Below, piece by piece: positions 35,055 to 43,667 of a stretch of DNA of 64,000 bases. The notes under the pieces are model-generated. The model worked only from the letters and a program-made list of their open reading frames with translations, had not been told where the DNA came from and made no database searches. This DNA is from Ruminococcus sp. OA3 (GTDB lineage: Bacteria > Bacillota > Clostridia > Lachnospirales > Lachnospiraceae). Numbering within the stretch: the stretch's first letter is position 1; each line of letters opens with the position of its first letter. Position numbers and translations under genes: made by a program. The stretch is from contig NZ_JAKNTO010000001.1 in the NCBI RefSeq assembly GCF_022440845.1, positions 868,001-932,000 of the forward strand. The letters are read 5' to 3'.

Positions 35055-35141
35055 CTCACTCGGAGGGTGAATCATTCAGTGGAAATGGTAAGCCGGATAA
35101 GGTGACAGGCTGAGATGTCTGTTATTTTATCCGGTTTTTAT
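35055..35141 (+). promoter_or_regulatory. Probable guanidine-IV (mepA motif) riboswitch with overlapping terminator
   Basis: The leader has a short hairpin TCAC/GTGA (35056-35059 with 35067-35070), a second hairpin ATCATT/AATGGT (35071-35076 with 35084-35089), then CCGGATAA (35093-35100) pairing with TTATCCGG (35127-35134) followed by a T-rich run, i.e. an intrinsic terminator. Inside that stem GACA pairs with TGTC. The position directly before a MepA-like MATE gene in Clostridia, and two small hairpins followed by a GCCGG terminator stem, fit the guanidine-IV class; this is from memory of the motif, not a model search. Ligand binding would be expected to prevent termination. Confidence 0.6.
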
Positions 35142-35172
35142 ATTTTGAAGAGAACGTGTGGAGGAGGTTATT

Positions 35173-36501
35173 ATGAATCTGTTGCAGGGGAAAATCAGGA
35201 CGGTTTATTTTAAGTATCTGGCGGCGGCTTTTGGGAGTGCCATGATAAGTTCCATTTATGGTCTGGTGGATATGGCGATGGTGGGACAGTACCAGGGTCC
35301 CAATGGTACCGCGGCGCTCGCGGTGGTTGCTCCGGTATGGAACATCATATACAGCCTTGGGCTGCTGACAGGCATCGGCGGGTCCGTTTTGTTTGCCACG
35401 GAGAAAGGGCGGAACAGATCAGGCACAGACAGTGCAAATGCGTATTTTACAGTCGCACTGGTCGGAACCGTGGTCTTTGCAGCGGTTAGCTGGCTTGGCA
35501 TTATTTTTTTTGACAGGCAGCTTCTGACGCTGTTCGGAGCAGAAGAAACACTGCTTCCACTCGCCAGGCAGTATCTGCTTCCGGTCAAATTTGCCGTACC
35601 GCTGTTTCTATTCAACCAGATGCTTGCAGCTTTTTTGAGAAATGATGGGAATCCGGGCCTTGCCACCGCAGGTGTCCTTGCAGGAGGGATTTTTAACATT
35701 GCCGGGGACTATATTTTTGTGTTCTCTCTGGATATGGGGATTTTCGGTGCGGGGCTTGCGACGGCACTGGGGGCGCTGATCACCTTTCTGGTGATGGGGA
35801 CGCATTTTCTCACAAAGAAATGTTCCCTCAGACTGGTCTGGCCGGTGCAGGCGGCGGGAAAACTGCGGCGTGTGATTGTGACCGGGTTTTCCACTTTTTT
35901 CATCGATATTGCGATGGGAATCCTGACAATGCTGTTTAACCGCCAGATCATGAGGTATTTGGGTTCGGACGCGCTCGCTGTCTACGGAATTATCGTGAAT
36001 ATCAGTACGATCGTGCAGTGCTGTGCATACAGTGTTGGTCAGGCGGCTCAGCCGGTCATCTCCATGAACTTCGGAGCCGGAAAATGGGGAAGGATCAGAG
36101 AAACGCTGAAATATGCACTGCTGTCTGCGGGATTTTTCAGTGTTGTGTGGACGGCAGCGATTATTGGCTTTCCCAACGTTTTTGTGCGGATATTTATGGC
36201 ACCCACGGAGGCGGTGCTGGAAATCGCGCCTTTCATCATCAGATGCTACGGGATTTCATTTCTGCTGCTTCCGCTGAATATTTTCTCCACCTATTATTTT
36301 CAGGCGCTCATGAAACCGGCGGCGTCCTTTCTGGTGTCGTTTGCCAGAGGTACTCTGATCAGCGGGATTCTGATCTATGTCCTGCCTGCGGCGGCGGGAG
36401 CGAATGCGATGTGGTTTGCAATGCCGCTTACAGAACTTTTATTAGCAGTTCCAGTGATCTGGCTGATTGCGCGGTATACAAGAGGGCTGGGCAGGGCATA
36501 A
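35173..36501 (+). CDS. MATE-family multidrug/guanidinium efflux pump (MepA-like)
   Basis: 442 residues from ATG 35173 with GGAGGAGG upstream; an in-frame GTG at 35158 lies before that site. About 12 TM helices. The start IRTVYFKYLAAAFGSAMISS, the loop GQYQGPNGTAALAVVAPVW and DYIFVFSLDMGIFGAGLATAL are typical of the MepA branch of MATE Na+/H+ antiporters. The riboswitch candidate upstream suggests guanidinium or related cations as inducer. Confidence 0.88.
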   Translation: MNLLQGKIRTVYFKYLAAAFGSAMISSIYGLVDMAMVGQYQGPNGTAALAVVAPVWNIIYSLGLLTGIGGSVLFATEKGRNRSGTDSANAYFTVALVGTVVFAAVSWLGIIFFDRQLLTLFGAEETLLPLARQYLLPVKFAVPLFLFNQMLAAFLRNDGNPGLATAGVLAGGIFNIAGDYIFVFSLDMGIFGAGLATALGALITFLVMGTHFLTKKCSLRLVWPVQAAGKLRRVIVTGFSTFFIDIAMGILTMLFNRQIMRYLGSDALAVYGIIVNISTIVQCCAYSVGQAAQPVISMNFGAGKWGRIRETLKYALLSAGFFSVVWTAAIIGFPNVFVRIFMAPTEAVLEIAPFIIRCYGISFLLLPLNIFSTYYFQALMKPAASFLVSFARGTLISGILIYVLPAAAGANAMWFAMPLTELLLAVPVIWLIARYTRGLGRA

Positions 36502-36515
36502 TGGGGTATTGGGTT

Positions 36516-36725
36516 GGTTTAATGTTACTATTCACAGCCCACCACCCACATGCGCATTCGTCGCCTCTTTGAGGCTCCAGTCTCGCTCCTTACGGAGCTA
36601 AGACTGCTTATGTGGGTGGAGTTCCTGCTTCGCAGGCTTGATATGGATGTACAGTCATCCTCTTACATGCAAGCATGACGAGTCTGTCTATATATCCATA
36701 TCAGCTGTAAATAGTAACGGTTTAA
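36516..36725. repeat. MITE-like element with 15-bp terminal inverted repeats and GGTTTAA target duplication
   Basis: The element spans 36524-36718 (195 bp). Ends: GTTACTATTCACAGC (36524-36538) and GCTGTAAATAGTAAC (36704-36718), complementary at 14 of 15 positions. GGTTTAA flanks both sides (36516-36522 and 36719-36725) like a target site duplication. The interior is packed with hairpins: CCACCCACAT/ATGTGGGTGG (36542-36551, 36610-36619), CAGTCT/AGACTG, GCCTCTTTGAGGC, GCTCC/GGAGC and GATATGGAT/ATCCATATC. No coding capacity. Fills the 321-nt gap between the MATE and moxR genes. Confidence 0.7.
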
Positions 36726-36822
36726 CAAAAATTTCATATATTATGACTTGACCTCCAGTTAAGTCCCGGTAGTATGATACAATAGAAAGACAAGGGAGAT
36801 CATAATTTGGAGGGAATATAAA

Positions 36823-37770
36823 ATGAACAAGAACAGAGATATAGCCTGGGATATATTGGCGGGCGCCAATCAGGTGATCCTGGGAAAAGAAATATTTACC
36901 CTGGAGGCATTGGCGGCACTGCTCGCCGGCGGGCATATTTTGCTGGAGGATATTCCGGGAGTTGGAAAGACGACGCTGGCTCTGGCATTTTCGAAAATGA
37001 TGGGACTGAAATGGAAACGTGTGCAGTTCACACCGGACGTCCTGCCGTCTGACCTTACGGGGTTTTCCGTATACAAAAAAGACGTGCAGAAATTTGTTTA
37101 TCTGCCGGGAGCAGTCTTTTGCAACCTGCTGCTGGCAGATGAGATCAATCGCACGTCCCCGAAGACACAGTCAGCACTTTTGGAAGTGATGGAGGAGAGG
37201 CAGGTGACGGTGGATGGGGTGACGAGGACAGTACCGTTTCCGTTTTTCGTCATTGCGACGCAGAATCCCTATGGGTCGGCGGGCACGCAGATGCTGCCGC
37301 CGGCGCAGATGGACCGCTTTATGGTATGTATGACAATGGGGTATCCGGATTTTAAAAGTGAACTCGCCATGGCGAAAGAGGTCGAGGAAGGGACAAGAAC
37401 GGAGAATCTGAGAGCGAGAGTCACGATGGAGCAGCTGCTGGATATGCAGAGCGAAGTTTCCAGAGTATATATTCATGATTCGATCTATGAATATATTGTA
37501 AGACTGATTACTGCGACCAGAGAGAGCAAGTATCTTGAAACAGGGGCGAGTCCGAGGGGAACCATCGCACTGGTAAAGATGGCGCGTGCGATCGCCTGGC
37601 TGCAGGGAAATGAATTCGTATCCCCGGCGGATGTGATCAGCCAGTTTCCGGCGGTAGTCCGGCACAGGATTCAGATGAATGTGCGTGGACGCATGGACGG
37701 AATCAGCCGGGAAGATATCATGGAAGATATTCTGGAGAGTGTTCCCAAACCATTACTAAAGAGGAAATAG
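36823..37770 (+). CDS. MoxR-family AAA+ ATPase
   Basis: 315 residues. Walker A GVGKTTLA at about 46, Walker B LLLADEINRTSPKTQSALLE at about 103, then ATQNPYGSAGTQMLPPAQMD (sensor 1 and following), all standard for MoxR chaperone-like ATPases. It is followed after 3 nt by a DUF58 gene and then a transglutaminase-like gene: the common MoxR-DUF58-TgpA trio linked to envelope protein maturation. A weak promoter (TTGACC at 36748, TATGAT at 36773, spacer 19) lies upstream, just after the MITE-like element. Confidence 0.93.
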   Translation: MNKNRDIAWDILAGANQVILGKEIFTLEALAALLAGGHILLEDIPGVGKTTLALAFSKMMGLKWKRVQFTPDVLPSDLTGFSVYKKDVQKFVYLPGAVFCNLLLADEINRTSPKTQSALLEVMEERQVTVDGVTRTVPFPFFVIATQNPYGSAGTQMLPPAQMDRFMVCMTMGYPDFKSELAMAKEVEEGTRTENLRARVTMEQLLDMQSEVSRVYIHDSIYEYIVRLITATRESKYLETGASPRGTIALVKMARAIAWLQGNEFVSPADVISQFPAVVRHRIQMNVRGRMDGISREDIMEDILESVPKPLLKRK

Positions 37771-37773
37771 CGG

Positions 37774-38877
37774 ATGAGAAGAAACTGTTATGTGATCTTT
37801 TCGGCACTTACATTTTATCTGGCGGGAGTATACCGGTCTAATGCCCTGATGATGCTGTTTGTGGCGGAGCTTTTTTTTCTGGTGGGGATGTTTCTGCTGT
37901 CCAGGTATCTCTCAGGCAGACTGGACGTGAGGCTGGAGCTGGAAAGTGACACCGTGCCAAAAGGAGAGTCGGTGACCGGGAGGGTATGGGTTTCGAACAG
38001 ATCCCGGCTGCCGGCGGCACAGTTTGAAGTGGAGCTGGAATACTATAATCCGGAAATTGCAGTCCGGGGAACAAAGAAACTGTACGGATATATGGCGGGG
38101 CACAGGCAGCCTGTGAAGATGGAATTCCAGGCGGCTTCCAGATACTGCGGGATTCTGCATGTGGGGATCAGGAGGGTAAGAGTGTATGATTACCTCATGC
38201 TGTTCAGAGGCCGCAGCAAAAAAGTGGAGGATCTCAGGGTCCTGGTATTTCCTTCAGGACGGCCTGTGAAGATTGAGGCTGACTGGAATGCTGCTGTCAT
38301 CTATCCCTCCGGGGGAGAGCCCAGACCGGACATGCCAGGGAGCCAGCCTCCTGAACTGTACCAGATCCGGCAGTATCAGGATGGTGATTCCATGAGAGAC
38401 ATTCACTGGAAGCTGAGCGCCAAGATGGACCAGATGATGAGCAGGCAGTTTGCGGCGGAATCACAGTGTACAGCGACCATTTATCTGGACTTCCGAAAAA
38501 GCGGGGATGAGGATATCCGCCGTCTGGATGCCTTCTGTGAGCTGTCAGCCTCCGTACTGCACGGATTCCTGGATGCGGGGAGAGAATTCCGTGTGTGCTG
38601 GCATGATATGGAGAAAAAAAGCGGCGAAGAGAAAATGATTCGAAATGAAGAGGATTACCGGGGAATGTTAAAAGAGATCATCTTATGTGCCTCATATTCC
38701 GGAGGTGCCGGTGAGAACCTGAAGGAGATGCCTGAAGTGTCTCAGTTTTTAAGACCGGATGAAACGATTTTGTGCCTGAATATGAAACTCCAGCTCTTTT
38801 TGGACCAGCAGCAGCTGGCTCATTTTTCAGAAGAGGATTATGAACAGGAGCTTGAAAAGGGGTGGTTTTCTGGCTGA
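37774..38877 (+). CDS. DUF58 domain-containing membrane protein
   Basis: 367 residues. Two TM helices at about 5-45, then a beta-rich region and the DUF58 core with YQDGDSMRDIHWKLSAKMDQ (about 204-223), the family signature of a VWA-like fold. Partner of the upstream MoxR ATPase. Its 3' end overlaps the open frame of the next gene. Confidence 0.88.
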   Translation: MRRNCYVIFSALTFYLAGVYRSNALMMLFVAELFFLVGMFLLSRYLSGRLDVRLELESDTVPKGESVTGRVWVSNRSRLPAAQFEVELEYYNPEIAVRGTKKLYGYMAGHRQPVKMEFQAASRYCGILHVGIRRVRVYDYLMLFRGRSKKVEDLRVLVFPSGRPVKIEADWNAAVIYPSGGEPRPDMPGSQPPELYQIRQYQDGDSMRDIHWKLSAKMDQMMSRQFAAESQCTATIYLDFRKSGDEDIRRLDAFCELSASVLHGFLDAGREFRVCWHDMEKKSGEEKMIRNEEDYRGMLKEIILCASYSGGAGENLKEMPEVSQFLRPDETILCLNMKLQLFLDQQQLAHFSEEDYEQELEKGWFSG

Positions 38878-41134
38878 GAAAAAACATAAGAACAGAAACA
38901 TTACGGATCCGGGAGCCGAGATATGGGAGGACAGGTATCGTGCACCGCTGACCCAAACGGGTATCCTGTGGTCTGTAATCACATTTTTCTGTTATGTATG
39001 CGGTGTTCTGGGTATTCTCTACGCACTGACTTTTATTTTGATCCTGACATGCCGGCAGGTGGAGGGAGCACTCGTGGTCACTGCGGTCTGCGGTGTTATC
39101 TGGTTATCATATTTCGGGAGAAACAGGCATCCCGTACTGACACGGATTCTCGGCATCACAGCTGCATGCGCAGCAGCGTATTATGTCAGGGATGTACATC
39201 ATCAGCTGAAGCTGCTGATTCAGATCAGCCAGGGAGAGGCAGCGGTGCCGGAGCGTATCGATCTTACAGAGACCCTGGTATTGCTTGGGATTCTCTGTGG
39301 CATTTTGATTTTCTGGTTGGTATTTATCGTCAGGAAAGCCTGGATATTTTATTTTTTCAGCATTCCGATTGTCTTCGCAGGACCGCTGCTTGGACAGGTA
39401 CTGGATGTGACGGAGCTCTGTCTGTTCGCCTTCTTTCATATGGGAACAAGTGTGATGGGCAGTATAGCCCGTGACAGAAGACAGTCGCCGCTGACGACCC
39501 CGGGCAGTCAGACGGCCGCTGCGGGCAGGTGTACGGCGCTGCTCGGCGTATTCATGCTGGCTTTTCTGCTGCTGGCACAGTTGCTGACTGTGGATCAGAT
39601 GGAGAAAATGCTGACGATACCTGCGAGAGCAGAGGGATATATCAGGCAGACCGTGTCGGAATTGTTCGCGGATTCTGAGAGTAATGGTCAGATCAGCCGT
39701 TCCAACAGTTACCCGACCGGCAAAGACCAGCTGGAACTCGTGCTCACCGCCAAACCGGAGGAAAATCTGTATCTGAAGGGATTCACAGGCGGTGCGTATG
39801 CGGATGGCAGCTGGACTTCGGCGGATGAGACTCCATTTCTTGAGGAGGCGGCGCAGGAGAGCGGGCAGGACCTTCAGGAGGTTCGGGACAGATTTGAGAA
39901 TGGAAAATTTTATCTGATGCAGTCCGCCGCAGGCGGTCAGGGACAGACCTTATCCGCACGTTATGTAAATCAAAATAGAACAGAGATATATCTGCCTACG
40001 GTGTCAAAGCTTCAGGAGCATTCAGGAGAGGGGTATACCGCACAGATTTATGGCGAGAAGGAATTCCAGGATACCGTCTCGGGGATGCCCGTGGATGCCT
40101 GGCCTGAGTATCAGATGCTGGAGGGGAGGTACCGGCAATATGTCGCCGAGACGTATCTGCAGGTACCGGACAATAGTCTGTCCCGGCTGAAAGCTCTGTG
40201 CGAGGAACACCCGATGACAGATTATGAGGGCATTACGGAGTTTATTCTCGGGACGCTCCATTCTACGGCAACGTATACCCTTACACCTGGAGTCGCACCG
40301 TACGGACAGGACCCGGTTGAATATTTTCTGCTGGAAAAGGGCAGCGGATACTGCCAGCATTTTGCTTCGGCGGCGGTGCTGATGTATCGGTATTATAATG
40401 TTCCGGCACGTTATGTGACGGGATACCTGGCGAAGGCAGATGCGTTCGCACAGCAGGAAGACGGAACTTATCGGGCGGTACTGGATGATGGAAGAGCACA
40501 TGCATGGGCGGAAGTTTATCTGGATGGAAGGGGATGGATTCCGGTGGAGACCACACCCCCAGGCAGTGTCGTGTCTCCTGAATCTGCTCCGGTGCAGGCA
40601 AATGCGGCGCAGGAACAGCAGCAGGTTCAAAGTACTCCCGGGGCGGCGGAAGAACCGGAGCGTTCCGGTGAGGAGCAGGATGCCGACCGTGAGAGCACGG
40701 CGATACGTGAAGGATGGGAAACGGCAGTCTTTATGCTGGGAGTGCTGGCGGCTGTGAGCACAGCGGCAGTCTGCATGTGGAAGTACCTGGTGCTCCGCAG
40801 AAGGCGGAGAAAGCACCTGTACCGGAGGTACAGGGCGGACCGGCTGTATGCCCGTGTCCTGGAAGTGCTGCATTTTGGCGGACACCTGAGGGAATATGAT
40901 GGAACAGAAAAGGGATTTCCGGATGCGCTTGCAGAGGTGGTACCGGATATCTCTCCGGCGGAGGCATATACTGCTGTTCAGACGGTGTTCAGGGAGGCTT
41001 TCGGTCCGGAACGCATATCGCGGAAAGATACGGATGCAGTGCTTATCATATATGAAAAGACCTGCCGCCATGTCTGCCAGAGTCTGTGGGGACTTAAAAA
41101 GTTGTACTTTCGATATGGAAAAGTCTACTGGTAG
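38840..41134 (+). CDS. Transglutaminase-like membrane protein (TgpA type)
   Basis: Up to 764 residues; the start is uncertain. ATG 38840 lies inside the DUF58 gene without a good ribosome site, and a non-ATG start near 38864-38880 next to the DUF58 stop is equally possible. About six TM helices (to about 260), then an extracytoplasmic region with a transglutaminase core: GSGYCQHFASAAVLMYR (Cys at about 504), GRAHAWAEVY (His about 554), GWIPVETTPPG, where Glu stands in place of the usual Asp. A Gln/Glu/Ala-rich linker, a TM (about 630-650) and a cytoplasmic tail follow. Third gene of the MoxR-DUF58 set; likely modifies or trims cell-surface protein or peptidoglycan-linked substrates, but no substrate is known. 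Confidence 0.82.
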   Translation: MNRSLKRGGFLAEKKHKNRNITDPGAEIWEDRYRAPLTQTGILWSVITFFCYVCGVLGILYALTFILILTCRQVEGALVVTAVCGVIWLSYFGRNRHPVLTRILGITAACAAAYYVRDVHHQLKLLIQISQGEAAVPERIDLTETLVLLGILCGILIFWLVFIVRKAWIFYFFSIPIVFAGPLLGQVLDVTELCLFAFFHMGTSVMGSIARDRRQSPLTTPGSQTAAAGRCTALLGVFMLAFLLLAQLLTVDQMEKMLTIPARAEGYIRQTVSELFADSESNGQISRSNSYPTGKDQLELVLTAKPEENLYLKGFTGGAYADGSWTSADETPFLEEAAQESGQDLQEVRDRFENGKFYLMQSAAGGQGQTLSARYVNQNRTEIYLPTVSKLQEHSGEGYTAQIYGEKEFQDTVSGMPVDAWPEYQMLEGRYRQYVAETYLQVPDNSLSRLKALCEEHPMTDYEGITEFILGTLHSTATYTLTPGVAPYGQDPVEYFLLEKGSGYCQHFASAAVLMYRYYNVPARYVTGYLAKADAFAQQEDGTYRAVLDDGRAHAWAEVYLDGRGWIPVETTPPGSVVSPESAPVQANAAQEQQQVQSTPGAAEEPERSGEEQDADRESTAIREGWETAVFMLGVLAAVSTAAVCMWKYLVLRRRRRKHLYRRYRADRLYARVLEVLHFGGHLREYDGTEKGFPDALAEVVPDISPAEAYTAVQTVFREAFGPERISRKDTDAVLIIYEKTCRHVCQSLWGLKKLYFRYGKVYW

Positions 41135-41195
41135 CCGGATATAAAAATTTATCGGCACATATAATGAAAAGAGTGAATATGATAAAGAGGTTTGA

Positions 41196-41720
41196 ATGAA
41201 ATTCCTTCTGTTCTTTTCTGATATGATAATTCCGCTGGTGATTTTTTATATCGTCGGCTTCGGTCTGCTGATGAAACAGAACGTGTATGAATCCTTTGTA
41301 AAAGGGGCAAAGGACGGTCTGATCACAGTTTATCAGATTGTACCGACGCTCATAGGGCTGATGACGGCGGTCGGGGTTCTGAGGGCAAGCGGACTGCTGG
41401 AGCTTCTGGGAGCTGGAATGGGGCATCTGCTGAGAGGGCTGGGTTTTCCGGCCGAACTTGTGCCTCTGGCTGTCGTGAAAATGTTTTCATCCAGTGCGGC
41501 TTCCGGACTTCTGCTGGATATCTATAAAGAATTCGGCACAGATTCCATGCTGGGCAGAACCGCCTCTATCATGATGAGCTGCACGGAGACTATTTTTTAT
41601 ACGATGAGTGTATACTTTATCGCTGCAAAAGTAAAGAAAAGCCGGTATACGCTGGCGGGTGCGCTCATTGCCACGGCTGCCGGCATTGCGGCGAGTGTTT
41701 TTCTGGCAGGCAGAATGTAA
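41196..41720 (+). CDS. spmB: Spore maturation protein B
   Basis: 174 residues, four to five TM helices, nucleoside-recognition (Gate) domain: DGLITVYQIVPTLIGLMTAVGVLRASG and KMFSSSAASGLLLDIYKEFGTDS with SCTETIFYTMSVYF are the SpmB pattern. SpmA-SpmB are needed for spore core dehydration. spmA is not adjacent here; only spmB is present, upstream of a bidirectional terminator. Confidence 0.88.
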   Translation: MKFLLFFSDMIIPLVIFYIVGFGLLMKQNVYESFVKGAKDGLITVYQIVPTLIGLMTAVGVLRASGLLELLGAGMGHLLRGLGFPAELVPLAVVKMFSSSAASGLLLDIYKEFGTDSMLGRTASIMMSCTETIFYTMSVYFIAAKVKKSRYTLAGALIATAAGIAASVFLAGRM

Positions 41721-41722
41721 AA

Positions 41723-41774
41723 AAAGAACCCGGTTCGGATTTGTCAGAGCTGACGCATCCGATCCGGGTTCTTT
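41723..41774. terminator. Bidirectional terminator between spmB and the DUF885 gene
   Basis: AAAGAACCCGG (from 41724) pairs with CCGGGTTCTTT (to 41774), and TCGGAT with ATCCGA inside, with A-run before and T-rich sequence after. Serves both convergent genes. Confidence 0.85.
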
Positions 41775-41781
41775 GTATTGG

Positions 41782-43533
41782 TTAAAATGCGTCCAGTACG
41801 TATTCTTCAAGTATCGGGAACTGACAGGGACCGATCTCCAGAACTTCCCGGTGAAAATCCACCGGCTGGATGTCTTCATCGAGTGCAGCAACTTCCTCAC
41901 GGAGATCCATGAAAGAAAGGCAGCCGCCATAATACCGGATGTAATTGGAGGGGTCTTCCACAATACACTGGAAGATTTCCCGGATGACCGAAGTGTCAGA
42001 GATACCAAAACTCTGAAGATATTCGGTGGTGTCGGTCAGAGTCCAGCCGTAATAGTGGATGCCGATATCGAGAAGGGAGTACAGACAGAGATTCATGGAG
42101 CGGTTCAGCCACAGCAGGCGTCCCAGGCCTGACTCCAGCCCTGCGTAATTGTAGGCATAAGATTCTGTATAGGTTGCCCAGCCCTCGATATACCCGCCCA
42201 TATTCAGCAGGTGGCGTATGGGAGCGTGGCTGCTCTGAGCAAAATAGTTCGTCTGATAGAGATGACCGGGAAAACCTTCATGGGCCAGTGTTGTGTAGAG
42301 TTCGACTCCTGTGAGGCTGGATGCGGGATTCAGGTAGATCATATTAGGGGTATGCGTGTCGATCGGAGGGGTCAGGTAAAATGCAGGACTTAAGTATTCT
42401 TTCAGGTCTTCGTGTATGTATTTGATATCATAGGTAACAGAGGGAGGATCCGGAAAATCACGGGTGATTTCCGTCTGAAGGTCCGTCAGCATCTGCTGAG
42501 GAGTCATATCCGTCATGACGGGGTTGAATACGGACGTTGTAAGAGACGGATTGCTCTCGAGCAGGGACTGGATCTCGCGGTAATCACTGAGCAGCTGTTT
42601 GCCCAGGCGTGTCTGAAGCTCTTCGACGGAGCTGTATATGCCGCAGTTGCTCTTCAGAAGGTATTCGTAATAGTCCTGACCGCCGTCCAGATAATACAGG
42701 CCGTTGTCATTGGAACCGCTCCCCTTTAACTGTGTCAGGCCGCTGATCAGATTCTCGTAGGCGGGAAGTACATATTTTTGAACGATCTCTGCATGTTTTG
42801 TCAGACAGGCTTCCTTCTCCCTGTCAGACAGAAACGTGTTTTCTTCTATTTTTTGTTGAAAGACCGTATTCAGATAGTTGGATTCGCCGGAGGAAATAAA
42901 GGAACTGCACTGGGCGATAATCCGGTCAACGGTAGTATCACTCATAAAACAGCCATTTTTTGCCTTATTATTTTCAAATCGCAGAACATCTTCAAAATAG
43001 GAAGGAATATCCATGAGCAGTTTTAGATAGTCTGTGACATCCTGGCGGGTTTGGAAATTGTATTCGGCGAGGAGAAGAGGAAGCTGCGCCTGGATGCCGA
43101 GAGAAGGACTCAACATTTCTGAAAGTATGTAATGATCGCCGAGGGACAGTTCTGTTTCGAAATAAAGATCCAGGATATCAAATGTCAGCTGGTTCTCCCT
43201 GGACAGACTGTCATACGAGAAATCAGACAGGATATTTCTGCTGTTTTCAAGGGCAGCGTAATATTCATCGGCATCTTCGATGGCTGCGGCACCAAGTGTA
43301 ACAGTGTAGTCGTCAATTCCGTATTCTTTGGGATTTGCAAGTGTATAATGCAGATTGAGTGTATTTTGGGATACCTGGTCTTCGAAAAGGTCATTTGTAT
43401 ACGTTTCGAACTTCCGGTTGGCGGGGGAGGAGATACCCCGCCATATACCGAGTACGAGGCCGAGGACAAAGACTGCCGCCAGAAACAGTACAACAATGCT
43501 TTTCGCCGGCTTTTTAATTTTTAAATGAAACAT
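41782..43533 (-). CDS. DUF885-family metallopeptidase-like protein, membrane-anchored
   Basis: 583 residues from ATG 43533 (MFHLKIKK) with AAAGGA upstream; the longer frame to 43614 has no ribosome site. One N-terminal TM/signal anchor (about 12-34), then a large helical ectodomain. The DUF885 signature LAHEGFPGHLYQ (about 430) has the HExxxxH-like metal site of this carboxypeptidase-related family, and MIYLNPASS and GWATYTESYAYNYAG are further family blocks. Probably an exported peptidase; substrate unknown. Confidence 0.85.
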   Translation of the reverse strand: MFHLKIKKPAKSIVVLFLAAVFVLGLVLGIWRGISSPANRKFETYTNDLFEDQVSQNTLNLHYTLANPKEYGIDDYTVTLGAAAIEDADEYYAALENSRNILSDFSYDSLSRENQLTFDILDLYFETELSLGDHYILSEMLSPSLGIQAQLPLLLAEYNFQTRQDVTDYLKLLMDIPSYFEDVLRFENNKAKNGCFMSDTTVDRIIAQCSSFISSGESNYLNTVFQQKIEENTFLSDREKEACLTKHAEIVQKYVLPAYENLISGLTQLKGSGSNDNGLYYLDGGQDYYEYLLKSNCGIYSSVEELQTRLGKQLLSDYREIQSLLESNPSLTTSVFNPVMTDMTPQQMLTDLQTEITRDFPDPPSVTYDIKYIHEDLKEYLSPAFYLTPPIDTHTPNMIYLNPASSLTGVELYTTLAHEGFPGHLYQTNYFAQSSHAPIRHLLNMGGYIEGWATYTESYAYNYAGLESGLGRLLWLNRSMNLCLYSLLDIGIHYYGWTLTDTTEYLQSFGISDTSVIREIFQCIVEDPSNYIRYYGGCLSFMDLREEVAALDEDIQPVDFHREVLEIGPCQFPILEEYVLDAF

Positions 43534-43667
43534 GGGATTCCTTTCGGGACCGGATAAGTGGTCCGCATACGTCCGTTGGTAACAGTTTATGATGAAGATC
43601 ACAAACAAATTCATTGGAAAACACTAGTCTTTGTGATACAATTTGCATAGTAGATAGGAGGACGAAT

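Noticed and set aside
35055-35141. T-box, TPP, SAM, cobalamin or PreQ1 riboswitch
   Set aside because: None of the conserved cores of these classes was seen; the two small hairpins and GCCGG terminator fit the mepA motif better.
36018-36572. Plus-strand 184-codon frame at the end of the MATE gene
   Set aside because: Out-of-frame overlap with the MATE gene; Cys/His/Ser-rich translation without motifs.
40022-41158. Minus-strand open frame of 378 codons opposite the transglutaminase gene
   Set aside because: Antisense shadow with low-complexity Arg/Ser/Pro/His translation; the plus-strand gene has clear catalytic motifs.
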